Shown one piece after another: positions 1-11,837 of a DNA stretch of 64,000 bases. A program made the position numbers and the translations under genes. Position 1 is the stretch's first letter, and every line of letters starts with the position of its first letter. The notes under the pieces were generated by a model. The model was not told the origin of the DNA. It worked only from the letters and a program-made list of their open reading frames with translations, and did no database searches. Source of the stretch: Oikopleura dioica (taxonomy: Eukaryota > Chordata > Appendicularia > Copelata > Oikopleuridae); assembly GCA_907165135.1 (NCBI GenBank), contig OU015566.1:3722501-3786500 (forward strand). Direction: 5' to 3'.

Positions 1-2413
1 GTCTCGGACGTGTTAAATTTCCCATTGAAAAATCCCAGGATAATCGCAGACTGAAGGATAAAGTTTTCAAGTTCTCGGTCTTTTTTGGTGACAAAATATC
101 CTATTACTCTAAAGAAACGTTAACCGAATTTTCCTTATGTCAGAGGTCTCTTTTCTAAAATTAATAACATTAATACGAGTTAAACAATATTAGTTTGACT
201 TCAATAATCTTAAATAATAGGTTTTTAATATTTTAAAATTCTATAATGCTTCCCGACATCTGTCATTTTTCCAGGATCCTGGGCATATTAAGTTTCTCCG
301 CCGAGATTTTCCACGGGTTACGATGAAATTGTGAATGCGACATCTCCCTTTTTGGCTTAATTTCGATGACTATTTTTCCCAAGAAGAGACGCAAGAAACA
401 TTTTGTCGTGATAAATAAGTTTCTTTCCTAAGCAAAAAGTCTTTACTAGATTCAAACACGCTTAGTTTGAGTTAAGAAAATTCCAAAAATTGTTTCCTTT
501 AGCTGGTCCTATTTTGTTCGAAAGTTGAGAATTAACTATTGGTTAATATTCAAATAGAACTCGTAACGGAAGAGGCTATTTTTGGGCGCTTTGGGAGGCC
601 GTTTAGGTTCTTCAAGCAATTCAAACATCAATGAAAAGAGTCCCATAAAAATTCTTCTAATGAACCGATGTTCGTGTTTACCGGTTTTCCGAGCGTCACT
701 GTTGCTGGATTAGATTCTATAGGCCTATAACGTGAAAATCTGGCAAGTGGCGACCCAGAATTCTGGACCCTTTTTCTTTTGGATATTCGGTTAGATCGTT
801 TTTCCTTGTTGATTTCCCTCGAGTTTTTTTTCCCCGGAGAAGATCTTCAGACAGAAGTTATTCCCAAACTCGCTCCTGCCGGAAAATTAATGCGGAGGGG
901 GGGCTTTTATGTCACTCTTTCCATTTTACTATGCAGTTCGATTTTTTGCGATTTTATTAATCCGAACATTGATAAACGCTGTGATGAACGTCTCTACTGC
1001 ATGCTTTCGATTTAATTTCTTCTGTTAATATGTTTAGCAATAAATTTTTGGGGATTATAATTTCGAAGATTTCACGTTCAATTCACGTTCACGTTGTTTC
1101 GTCTAAAGGTTCTTCTACTAAAATAACAGGTTTACGTTCCATCGAGTGTTCTTGCAACAAGGGTCAAAAATTTCTTTTGTCTTTTGTGAAAAATGGGCTT
1201 CTTTTGAACTCGGTGAGGGGTAAAAAGAGACTACCAGTCCAAGATTTGGCTTTGAGAGGCGTCACAGAAGGGATTCAAACTAATCATTGACATATAAAGA
1301 ATTCTGAACAGCTCCCTTTAGGTACCTCGACCGGAGTCAGAAATTTGCTGACAATCGTTGTTGACACCCTTACTTTTTCCCAGGGATAATAGAATTGATT
1401 CTTCGACGATGTCCCACTGCGCTCCGATTTTTCACTGATTAATCCTTTACTCCCCCTTTCAGGCGCAGGTGTTCTTGACTTCCGGCGCGGAGTTCGCATT
1501 TGAGAATGTTGGTTTGATCTATCGATATGGGTGTCACTGAATAGAGAATTTTCCCAGCTTTCAGAAAACATGTAATTTGGTATATAAACTCTGAAATTGC
1601 GAAATGTTCTTTCTAGCTGAGTAATTCAACTAGCGCTAGTGCATACGCGCGTCCATAAAAGATGCGTATCTTGTGGTCAAGATGAAATATATTCAGATCC
1701 GGGAGATTTTTGGAATCTTCATAAGCTTAATAAATAACAAGCAGATCATTCTGACTCTTTAATAACTCCTTAGCGCTAAGGAAAATTTAATTTCTATCAT
1801 TGAAATTAAACTTGTTGAGAGAAGTAACTAGGTGAATTCTTAATTACTAAACGACAAAAGACTGTCTTCTTGTTAAAGGGGGAGGAGCATTCTTATCAGC
1901 GGAACACTTTGACTGTCCGTTTTTTCCTTTTAAAGAGTCTTTTAAAAATATTTTAATTGTCGTAAAGAGGCTGTAACTCGCGGGCAAACGTCCCTTTTCA
2001 TTTATATATGGGCTTAAATTGATGCGAAGACTGGCGTAAAGAAAGTTTATCCGCGCTTTATTTTTTCAAAGGATGCTTTTTCTATTTTAAAGAGATTCGC
2101 CTTGGTTCTAGGGGTATCGTTCCTTTTCTGCTAGAAGGAAGGTTTTCATTGTTAATTTTATGCAGATCAATCTGCCACAAAAATCGTTTCTTCTGACGTT
2201 TATTCTGGTCTAAAGATGATTTGTCTTGATTGTTATAATCATGCCAGGTGTTCTTCTCTCTTTTCTTTTATTACTGTTATTAGGTCCGATGATCTTTGGG
2301 CTAATAAACTCTTTATTGGTTTTGGCGGTAGACTTTTTCTGGGGAACGCGGGCGCTATTTTCTAGCTAGTTATAATCCCCGGTTGGTGTGTTTTTCATCC
2401 ACAATTTTGCGAG
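1..2413. other. AT-rich intergenic DNA with degenerate repeats
   Basis: No coding region could be supported here. The two longest open frames (779-1015 and 1030-1290) show no domain, codon bias or splice context. Degenerate copies of a monomer with the core AGTTTGACTT/TAAAAAT occur near 180-220 and 450-480, and match the tandem array near 4.8-5.6 kb. A copy of the dispersed terminal motif TTAAGGGTGTCAAC lies in reverse orientation near 1353-1376. Confidence 0.6.
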
Positions 2414-2917
2414 ATGGGTATCGCTCGTAAGACAACTGCCTTGAAGCCAGTTAAACTGACGAAGATGCTGCGAAATCTTTCGCTACGCGAAGGAGAACAG
2501 CTCCAGATTGAAAGAGATGTTTTCGATGAAGACGGCCTCGTGTTTCTTGAGCTCGCAACCGCCACAACCGACGATTACACTCGTGGACTAGCGAGCTGTA
2601 TTACGAAAGATGGCGTTGATAAATTCTTCCTCGAGGATGACTACGGCGGCCCTCATGTTGCTGCACACTCTTCTGCCACAAACGTCGACACTAATCGTCC
2701 CGCCGCCGCTTCATCTCCGACTAATGCAGCCCTTGACGCTCTTATCGCCTCTTCTGACCCCGACCTTTTTTGTCAAATCGATCCGGACACCAACACGAAT
2801 GACGTCTTTACTCTGCCAAATGCCAGCTTTATCAACACGCTCCCTGAAGTTCCTGCAATTCGTCGATCTCAACGCGTCCGAAAATCCACCAGAAAACCCG
2901 ATTTTGCTTATTATTGA
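2414..2917 (+). CDS. Unknown 167-aa protein with basic RRSxRVRKST C-terminus
   Basis: A single open frame of 167 codons begins at an ATG directly preceded by GAG and ends in TGA. Its GC content is clearly higher than the surrounding AT-rich DNA, which supports real coding. The N-terminus is basic (MGIARKTTALKPVKLTK). The middle is acidic and rich in Ala, Thr, Asp and Pro, and looks disordered. The last 18 residues, RRSQRVRKSTRKPDFAYY, are strongly basic and end in a Tyr pair. The neighbouring gene at 4091-4474 ends in almost the same motif, although the bodies of the two proteins are not alike. RRSxRxRK stretches also occur in retroelement polyproteins and chromatin proteins, so a nuclear or nucleic-acid-binding role is only a guess. 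I do not recognise the family. Confidence 0.6.
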   Translation: MGIARKTTALKPVKLTKMLRNLSLREGEQLQIERDVFDEDGLVFLELATATTDDYTRGLASCITKDGVDKFFLEDDYGGPHVAAHSSATNVDTNRPAAASSPTNAALDALIASSDPDLFCQIDPDTNTNDVFTLPNASFINTLPEVPAIRRSQRVRKSTRKPDFAYY

Positions 2918-4090
2918 ATCACTTAACCGGTTAATTTTCTTTTTTTTCTTTAAATATCTTTATTCTTTCCTTGATATTCTGAAAAAAATGATTTTTATTG
3001 TACCTAACTGTCAGGTAGCACTTTCTTATATTTTCCCATAAAATGATTACTTGGATTACTCAACACGTTTTTTCCCTTATTTTCCCAGACTCTATTTCTT
3101 ATTACCAACTTTACTTTCTTTCAATAAAATGAAATTTATAAATTTCTTCTCCTTATATAATGCTGCTTATTATAAAATAAATACTTTAAATTGTCAACCT
3201 CAAAGCTTGGTTTTTTTCGTCTCATCTTGCTCAAATTCTGGGTTTAATCCCGGGCAGAGATTACAGTCAGGTCTTGCAAATACGCGGTTTTTCTTTTTCG
3301 GGATTTTTGCCAAAAACCTCGTAATTGCGAGCCGCAATTTTCCGAAAGCAATCATAAATGAACGGGAGAAATTCTCCTTTGGTAAAGATGCTGATTTTGT
3401 GTAGGGGAGAAGTTCTCCTTTTGTAAAAAATGCCGATTTTGTGAAGGGGAGAAGTTCTCCTTTACAAAAAATGCCGATTTTGTGAAGGGGAGAAGTTCTC
3501 CTTTTGTAAAAAGTGCCGTTTTTGTGAACTGAAAAGATCTTCTTTGGAAATATTCATTTTTTGACAGAAAAAAAACCTTACCCTTTCATTTAATGGAAGT
3601 TTCCTTTGAAAATGAGCAAATTTTATTGGTCTTTTTCGCCTCTTTTCTTTCATCAAAAGATTTAGTGTTTGATTATTATAAAAATTTTTTCTTTCTAGAG
3701 GGTGTTTTTAAGGTTATGAAGAGGAATTTACTTTGAGGAAGCTAGAATAAAGCTTACCTAGCATTAGAGGAAAATGTGTAATTCCCAAATGTTAGAAATA
3801 CGATTCTTTTTGATCTTATAATTTTAAACACTAATTTCACGAACCCGCAGCGAGTATTCTTATTTACCGCGGTTTTAACATGAATCGGAAGGCTCCTACT
3901 TCTTTCATGTTCGTGCTACCTGGCCAGCTGGCCCTTTTCCCGAGTCTGTTTTTAGTTGCCGTTTATACTGGCAGTAACGAGTGGTGGGGCAAGATTATCG
4001 CTACTTATAATCGACAACGATTCGAAAAAAATTATCCTTCGAACTTATTTGGTTCAATTTAAGTTTCGTGATTTTTACTGCATTTTGATA
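2918..4090. other. Intergenic, AT-rich, with a tandem repeat
   Basis: This stretch contains the roughly 46-bp tandem repeat listed separately. A short open frame at 3880-4062 starts MNRKAPTSFMFVLPG and contains a hydrophobic stretch. It could be an upstream exon of the next gene, but no splice pair convincingly joins them, so it is not called. Confidence 0.5.
3362..3545. repeat. About 46-bp tandem repeat, four copies, each with a palindrome
   Basis: About four head-to-tail copies of a 42-48 bp unit are visible. Each contains the palindrome GGAGAAGTTCTCC followed by a TTTGTAAAAAATGCCGATTT stretch. The first copy (GGGAGAAATTCTCC) and the last are degenerate, while the central copies are nearly identical. 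Confidence 0.85.
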
Positions 4091-4474
4091 ATGAAGGCTT
4101 TTGCTCGAAAAGGAGACAAAAAGGTCTCGAAGCACCTACGAAAAATGGTCACTAGCCCTGATCAGAAAGTTTCGAAGAGAATGCGTCGTATCTTGGATCT
4201 GAAAAAGCTCTGCAAGAAGCTAGATCGTCGCTCAGAGCGTCGCTGGAGAAAATTCCAAACTCTACCGCCATTTCCTTGGGAAAGACGATTGGGAATTTCG
4301 GCTTCGACAACGACAACTACTACTACCACGTCGGCGATTGCACGCCCGGCCACGCAACCAGCTGCTTCCGAAACAGCCTCACAACCAGCTGCGCGAAATC
4401 CTGTGCAGCCCCCGCTTCGCCGGTCCACCCGCGTCCGTAAATCAACGAAAAAGGACGATTTTCATTATTATTAG
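4091..4474 (+). CDS. Unknown 127-aa basic protein with Thr run and RRSTRVRKST tail
   Basis: The frame opens at ATG 4091 and ends in TAG at 4472-4474. The N-terminal half is extremely basic (MKAFARKGDKKVSKHLRKM, then several RR/KK clusters). A run of eight threonines follows near residues 70-77, and then an Ala/Pro/Gln-rich linker. The last 18 residues, RRSTRVRKSTKKDDFHYY, match the tail of the protein at 2414-2917 (RRSQRVRKSTRKPDFAYY) at most positions. The open frame extends upstream of the ATG to about 3956 without another ATG. The function is not recognised. A nucleic-acid-binding role is possible from charge alone. Confidence 0.6.
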   Translation: MKAFARKGDKKVSKHLRKMVTSPDQKVSKRMRRILDLKKLCKKLDRRSERRWRKFQTLPPFPWERRLGISASTTTTTTTTSAIARPATQPAASETASQPAARNPVQPPLRRSTRVRKSTKKDDFHYY

Positions 4475-7079
4475 TAATTTTCGCGGTTTTCTTTACTGTA
4501 AAGAAACGTTGATTTCTGGTAATTCATTCGTCAATTGTCTCTTGTAATTGAAAATATCACTGTAGATATTTCTTTTTAGAACCATTCGATCATTGTGAGA
4601 ATAAAAATTGATTTGTCCGTATATCCGAGTTTGAGTTCCTTTTTGAAAATTATTGTTGTTTCTTTCCTTATATGCCGCAGAAGAGGCATTATCGAAGAAG
4701 AGACTAAATAGAGACCAGAATTTAATGATTCTCTCCTGGCCTTATCCATGTCGATTTTCTGAAAATAGACATCAATGATTCAGATCTTGTTTCTTTAAAG
4801 ATTCAAATATGTCAACAAGATTGTTTCGACTTAAGTTTGAGTTCAAAAAAATCAGAAATTTCCTATTTTAAGGGAACAAACCTTTAATGAATTTTAAAAT
4901 TTCCCCTGCTTCTTCTTCGGAGTAAATATCTCAAAAGAAGCATTTATCGTCATAATATCATTCCTTTTGTATGATAAACTTGTTAAACAAAACCGATGTA
5001 ATTTAGTTTGACTTTAAAAATCACATTTTCCCTATCGAGTTTTTGAAAAATTTAAATTTATTTTAAAATTTCCTTCTTGTTTTACTTCAGAGTTTGTTCT
5101 TTCGAAAGAAGCATTTTTCCTTCTGGTAACGTTTCTTTCTCCTGTTGAATTTGTTAGACGAGCTATCTGGTGCGTAGTTTGATTTTAAAAATAATGGCTT
5201 TCTCGTCTAAAACGACAAAACTAGAATTTATTTTAAAATTCTACTCTGCTTTTTCTTCGGGGTTCGAATTCTTGAAAGAACCATTTTGGATTATCGAAAC
5301 GTTCACTTTATGTGTTGAACGTGTCAATCAAGCCTTTTTAGACTTGATTTGCCTTTAAAAATAGTCGCTTTCCCGTCAAGGATGACAAAACTCAAAATTA
5401 AAATTAAAGTTTTCCTTGCCTTTGTTTGAAGTCTATATCTTGAAAAAAAACCTTTAAACCTAGATAAATGTTTCTTTTATAAAATAAACTCCTTTAATAA
5501 GTTCTATTGACCTTAGTTTGACTTCAAAAATTTATCTTAAAAAACTCGGTATGAGTTCTGACTTTTTCTACTTTAATATTAGACGCTTCTCCAATAAAGC
5601 GAAGTCCGAGGCCGATGATTTTTAATAATTGTTCCTTTTTAAGTCCTCGTTCTAAGTTATATGAGGCTACGCTAGGTAAAGCGAGCTATTCGAACATCCC
5701 TATCGTAGGCAGTTTTGATTTAATCCGATCAAAGTTGAATGTCCCGACAAAAATTGCACCTTCTTTTGTTGAAGTCCCGGAGGTTTCTTTGATATTTTGT
5801 AAGAGGGGAGATAATTGTTCGGTAAAGCAGTTTGCTGAGGGTCCAATAAATCGCTTGCCCTTTTCATTTATTGTCCTTATCTGACACCTGTTTGGCGTTC
5901 GCCACGTGACCGCGATTGTTGAATAAATGATAACAGTAAACCTTCGATTGCAGCCGATCCCCGGGTTGCACCTGCGCCTTCCGTACCATCAATTGTAACT
6001 GGTTATTTAGGAAATTCCGTCTCTTCCGGCAATTTACTAATGCGCTTAATTTTATAAACTCTAAATCTTCTATTTGAAAATAATCAGGAAGAATTTCTGA
6101 TGAAAGACAAAATGGTGGGCAAGGAAGTTTTCGGTCGAAGCGCGCGGATTTTTGGAAGAGTATTTTCTTTCTTTAAATAAGCACCGTTTCCAATAAAAAT
6201 TGTCAGACATTTGTAATTCTTGCTAAAAATATAGTCTCTTCTTGGCGCTTCTTCTTATTAACAAAAGCATTAATTCTAGCGGCGGGAGTTCGAAACTTTC
6301 TGGTAAAACAGCGGCGACTGCAACTTGCCGCTGCAAATCCTCGTAATCGCTTGGCAGTCGCAGTTACGTTTTTAAGAACTAGCAATAACGGGCATCCATT
6401 AATTATTTGCTTATTCGGAAGATATTAAGTTATTCTTTTGGGCTTTTTGAAATTCCGCGCTTATCGCTTTCTTGCATCAAAAGAAACAATTTTGTTGGGT
6501 TCTTTAAATACGCTCATTTCGGTTAAAAATGAAATTAAAATGATCCAATAGATTTTTAGTTTTCACGTGAGTTTGGGGTAACTTCGTCTAAAGGAGGGTA
6601 TTGTTAATAAAAAATTTTTTCCCAGACAGATTGTATTCCATTTACCTTATCAAAAGAGGCATTTATACTTTGAATGATGTTTCTTTTATATCTTTAATTT
6701 GTCTTTAGGACTACTTTATCCTTAGTTTGATTTTAAAAATTCAAAAATTCTGAGTGCGTTAAATTTTACGATACTTCTTCCTTATCATTCAAACAAATAA
6801 AAGGCTTTGGCCGCCCTATTTTACGTGTCAATTATCGAATCATGGTTTGATCATGTGAAGGTTCGCTGGCTGGGGGATGCGATTATTCTAGCGTTCCAAA
6901 AAATTCTGAAGCGCGCGCCGCTTTTGATCATTCCTCGTTCGTTTTCTTGGAACTTTTATTGTTTTAAATGCATTCATTTTTAATAACTTTCTGTAAAAAC
7001 TCGACGGGATGTTCGTTTTACCACAGATTACAAACGATTCTTATCAAATAAAAAGTTTCTTTCGCAACCCAAAAAAAAA
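4475..7079. other. AT-rich intergenic DNA, partly satellite-like
   Basis: The stretch is dominated by the roughly 170-bp repeat array listed separately, with another diverged monomer around 6,600-6,800 (TCCTTAGTTTGATTTTAAAA). An 89-codon open frame at 5615-5884 has no recognisable domain and lies next to the repeats, so it was not called. Confidence 0.55.
4800..5560. repeat. Degenerate ~170-bp tandem repeat array
   Basis: The motif AGTTTGA(C/T)TTTAAAAAT recurs near 4826, 5003, 5172, 5340 and 5512, a spacing of about 167-177 bp. In each unit it is followed by an AAATTTATTTTAAAATTTC-like block and a GAAAGAAGCATTTTT-like block in the same order. The units are diverged, so this is an old tandem array rather than a recent one. 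Confidence 0.65.
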
Positions 7080-7822
7080 ATGCGCCGCTTTTTAAAACGT
7101 AAAAGAGACGACGGACCTACGATTTCGTATGGTTCCCGAGATGATCTGCCTCGCAAGCGGCCCTGCATTTTTGATTCCCGTGGCTATAACGAGTTGGATT
7201 CATCTGAAAGAGACTGCCCGACTTATCGACACTACGTGAAACAGATTTCGAGAAGCGAGCACATCTTGGGGATGAATCTTCAGCTCTTCGGCCTGTTTCA
7301 GCTCGCAATTCCTTCCCAGAATAGCAAGCCCGATTTCGGACGGACTCTTGCAAACGTCTACGAAAGACGGCGCGGTTCCATTTGGCTTCGCCTTTCGTCT
7401 CTTCCCCTTGCCATGAAGCCAGAAGTTGACAAATACCTCAACCGCTACGCGACTTTTGATTTTAATGGTATTCCCGCTCACTTCTTCGCCGACGTTCCAG
7501 TGACTCTAATTGTAAGTTTTACTTCGGTGTTTTCTTTTTTTCGTTTGTTATGATTAATCATTAAATATTATTAGTTATTTTGTAAAATAACTTTTAAATT
7601 AAGCCTGCTGCTTCTATTCCGCTCCCTCCCGATTCTTCAGAAGAAGACGAGCAGACAGACGATGAATCTGCTGCAGCAAATCAGCCCGAAGAAGACGACC
7701 TGATGGAAGTTGACCCGCACCCGAATCCGTTTGTGGATTTTGTCTTCGACAACTTGCATCAAATTATCTTTGAACCAGCGTTTTTCTTAGAGTCCTATGA
7801 CTCCGGTTTCGAGTCTGCGTAA
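7080..7822 (+). CDS. Unknown two-exon 216-aa protein with acidic C-terminus and DSGFES motif
   Basis: Exon 1 (7080-7511) starts at an ATG after an A-run. It ends at a GTAAGT donor. Exon 2 (7604-7822) follows an AAATTAAG acceptor. Exon lengths of 432 and 219 nt keep the frame, giving 216 residues. The N-terminus is basic with a nuclear-localisation-like cluster (MRRFLKRKRDD, then RKRP). The middle (about residues 40-144) is mixed and probably folded. Exon 2 encodes a very acidic segment (DSSEEDEQTDDESAAA), then aromatic and hydrophobic residues resembling an activation domain. It ends in YDSGFESA, whose DSGFES fits the known beta-TrCP phosphodegron consensus DSGxxS. I do not recognise the family. 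A short-lived nuclear regulator is an inference from composition. Confidence 0.6.
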
Positions 7823-10800
7823 TTTTTGCGCCCCTTTTTTCAGAATTTCCCGCTCTCGACTGATGCACAATTTTTTCTAGACGCCAAAATTTGTTTCCTT
7901 CTATTTTTCTTAAAATGTTTATCAACCAAAAAATAAACTTTATCTTTTTCTAATTTACCGCCCGTTTTGAAATTATTTTGTAGAATTTGGTGCATAAAAT
8001 TTTCCGCCTCGATGATCTTGTACGCAATTATTTTCCTTTCGCTTATCCTTCTTCCAACCGTAATTCTACTGTCTTAATCATTTTTGTTGTAATAAAAATT
8101 AAAAATTCAAAAAATAATTAAGCTTTTACTTGGCCTTTGCCGTTGTTATAAGCTACCAAGCAGATTTCCGCACGTGTTCTTTTAATTATAAACAGTTGTG
8201 AACAAATTGATTTACGACGGTCGGTAGAGTGTCATTTAATGATTCTCAATGAGAAAATGAAGGGGTTTGATCGACAAAAAATCAAAGCCGGCGAACATGA
8301 TGTTTCTCTTGAATTAATACTGTAGCTTGAATTTCCAATTAAGAGGGGCTTTTTTTTTTATTTTCATTATTCTAGGTTGTTTGTCATGCAAACATTCGTT
8401 TATTTTTGTTAAGAAAAAAATTTTCTTCAAAGAATTAAACTCAAACTATATTCTAACGACCTAAATAACCCTATTTCGGCATCGAAAGAGACGCTTCACT
8501 TAGTGAAAAATTGAAAAATTGGCTTTAATGAAGTCAACCTAGGTTTATATGAGAATTATCAATCCTCTGAGATTTCTAAAAGAGACGTTTTATAACGAAG
8601 GGGAGGAGAAAATTCGTCACTTCCGATGGGTCTGTTAGTAAGCCTCTATTTATTTTCAAGAAAAACAATCTGAATCAAAATCATGACTTTCCTTCGAAAA
8701 TTTTAAGCTTGCTTTTTGGGGTCGCTTATAACAATTTTGCTGCTTATAACAAAATTTGCTACAAGGATCGGGCAAGCTTAAGACCACATTGACTTCTATT
8801 TACCGATGATTTTTCCCTCCGAAGAGTCGGTGTTACCAAAATTAACGTATAATTTTCCGTTCTTTGGGCACATAGGGAAGGGGAAATTAACTCGAAATTG
8901 TTTCTTTTTACGAGAATATCGAATTATCATAATAGGGCCGATACATAATTACGCTTTTGACGCGGCGCGCTATTATAAGAAAAAGCGGAAGCGGCCTTTT
9001 TCTAGGAAAGAAATGTGACAAAAATAATGGTCAGTTAACTCAAGATTTTTCCCCGCCAGAACATCGAAATTTCCGAAAAATTTAGGCCCCTTTTTTTTTT
9101 ATAATTTCAAGGGCAGATAAAAATACTTTCCGAAAATCTCAAAGGGTCGGTTGAAAGCCTAAGATACTCAGCCAAATTTTTTCTTTCAGATAAGCGCGAG
9201 AAATCGGGTGTGCCGAAAAAATGTCGGAAAAGTGGGCCAGCCTGACCTGTCATCCGCAAAAAATATTTGTATGATTAGTGAGAAGAAAAATATTTTGGAC
9301 CATGACATATGCGCTTTTTTCATCCCGAAATAAAATTTTTACTCTACCTTAACTTTGACCCATTCAATTGGTGGAAGGGGCACGCTAGTTGCTTCGGGCC
9401 TAGCGCTGAATCTAGGACCAGCGTAGCTTTGATGCGATTTTTTGTTAGCAGAGGAGTTTATCGTGTTTATTTGCTTGGTCGTTGCTTGCTTCTTCATCCT
9501 TGATTGTAAATTGACGATAGAATTGCCGTTTATTTTTCGACTTTTTTTTTTTTTCAGAGCTACACTTATGATCTTGCTCTTCGTTATCCTTTTCCACCTC
9601 CCAGTGCTGTATTTATAGTGTACACTTTAATTGGCTTCAGAATACATTGTGACGCAACTTGGTTACTTCATTAATTATGAAAACTTGGCCACCGGCCTCT
9701 TTGAATTTTTAATTTTTCCGAAGCGGCTCACACCGCTCAGAATAATAAAAAATTCGTTGTGATTTTCCGGTGCCTTTTGTTCTTCCGCTGTCAATCATTT
9801 TCGCTTCTTCCACCATCGTGTCGGAAACGTTGAAAGACGTCTCGGAATAATGTGTCTTTGATCAAGAACAATTATTTTTGGTGGGCTGAGCGAAAAATTG
9901 TGTCGAAAAAATAATAAAGGTGATCTTTAGCCATAAATTATTTAAGATTTCATCTTAAACTGGGCGAATAATCAGATCTTTATTATGAGCGGAAGGTACC
10001 TTAACTTTCGCAGAAAAAATGAAAAAAATCGGTGTTGTAACTCTTAAAACGGGGTAAACGTATTTTCGCGTGAAAATTCTTTCCTTGTCAATAAAGTGTA
10101 GACTTTCATTAAGACGGGCGAAGAGGGGAATGTTAAAAAATTTTTTAAAGCATGGGTGAAATTAATTGGGTTCATCGTAAATTGACTCTTTTTCGCTAAT
10201 AATAGCCTTCTGTTTAAAGGGAACGTAGAAAAACGTTTCTTTCCCTTGAGTTATTTTTAAATAAGGCATATTTTTGAGTTTTCCTTTTCAAAAGAGACGA
10301 TCAAAAAAATTTTTTGATTAAGGGAGCCTCAGAAAATTTGAATAAGGTTTCACCTTTCTCCTACCGTATTTTTCTTCTATAAAGATCTTGATTCTTTTTG
10401 ATAATCGGTTTTGTGTTATTCTGCGGGCTTTTCCTAAAATGATTTTTCCCAACCTTTTTCTCTTAGGATTTTCAAAAAACATTGATTCTTACTTCTCTGG
10501 CTTATTAAGTCTAGGCTACAAAATGTGTAACAAAAAGAAACGGGGCGATCGGTAAGCAAAGATTCATCAATTTCTCCGCCAGCATTGGTTTCTTCACTTC
10601 CACTTCTTCTTTTTTCTTCTTATTTTTCTTCCTTCCCCCAAGCTGGGTTTTTGTGAAATGACGAAAGTGGATTTCCGTTTTCCGTTTTCGCGGAATCATG
10701 AATATTAAACGGTATCTTCAGGCTCAACTTCTGAGGAATCCTTTTAATAATTGATATTTTCGAGAGCATTTTTCCACGTGTTTTCTATTAACTATTCATA

Positions 10801-10980
10801 TTCTGACAGCCTGGTTGCTCCAGAAATTATTCCTTATGATCGTAAAATCTAAGCGCACCGTCTCGCGCTTCTCCTGAATTTTTAATTTTCCGAAAAGCTT
10901 GATCTCTTTGAAGATCATAAATTACTGAGCGCTTTTGGCGCGCCGCGCTTCGCGGGTTTTTCTTTTAATAGAATATTCTC
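7823..10980. other. Intergenic, AT-rich, no supported gene
   Basis: Several open frames of 60-70 codons occur (8806-9018, 9309-9503, 10511-10699 minus) but none has domain-like composition or splice context. Inverted relatives of the ~170-bp repeat core occur near 8440-8500. Nothing else of note was found. Confidence 0.5.
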
Positions 10981-10984
10981 ATCA

Positions 10985-11790
10985 TGCTGGATCTGAAAGA
11001 GACGAAATTAGAGATTCTTTTGTAGTTTGAGATTCTTTCTTCCTTTGGAATTTTCATTATTTCTTTGAACATCAACAGTCTATTCATATGAATTATCCAT
11101 TTCAGAGTCTCTTCTCTGCGTTTTTATGAATAATGAATAAACCTTCAGGTATCGTTGTTCTCAAAGAGACTGAATTATAAGTTTCTTCTGAAGTATCAAA
11201 TTATTTATTCCTTTGAAAGTTTCATAACTTCTTTGAGTCTGCCCGTTAATGAATTCTAATTGTTTCTTCAGACGTTTTGCTCAGTTTTTGATGAATTATG
11301 AATACGACTTAGCGCGTATCCGCTCGAGAAGAGACTGAGTTAACGTCTCTTTTGAACTTTCGCAGCGCGTATTCCTTCTCATGTTTCATTATTTCAAAAG
11401 CCTTGCAAGTCTATGAATTTTAATTCCTATTTCAGAGTTTCTAGCTTGCATCTAGATGAATAATAAATAATCCCCCAGGCATGCTCGCTTTCGAGAATCA
11501 TAAAATTTTGATGGTGTTTCAAAGACTTCTAGTGCTTTTATAAATTTAAATGTTTATTCTGAGCTTACACGTGTGGGGGTTTATAAATTTTTCATTTAGC
11601 TTTCATTATTTTTAGAGTCTCTTTTCCGCTTTTATGAATTATAAAGAAATCCTACACGCAGGTTCACTTTAGAAAATCATAAAATTTTGATGGTTTTTCA
11701 AAGACTTACCGCGTTTTGATGAATTGTTATGTTTCTTCTAAGCTACCAGCGTGAAGATTCATAAATATTTTTACCTTTCTTAATATTTTC
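10985..11790. repeat. Second ~167-bp tandem repeat array
   Basis: A block like CAGAGTCTCTTCTCTGCGTT followed by TTTATGAATAATGAATAA recurs near 11,102, 11,268, 11,432 and 11,606, a period of 164-174 bp. A second block (AAAGAGACTGAATTA, or in later units AATCATAAAATTTTGATGGT) recurs in the same register near 10,990, 11,157, 11,325, 11,495 and 11,672. The last two units are more alike than the first ones. Confidence 0.7.
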
Positions 11791-11837
11791 CTAAAATTCA
11801 TACCTGGCGCTGGGTTTGTTTATACTTCTGACACCAA

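Noticed and set aside
3880-4062. Short ORF with a hydrophobic segment as a signal-peptide exon of the gene at 4091.
   Set aside because: No donor-acceptor pair joins it in frame to the next gene.
5615-5884. 89-codon open frame as a possible gene.
   Set aside because: No domain, no composition contrast with the flanking repeats, and no splice signals in support.
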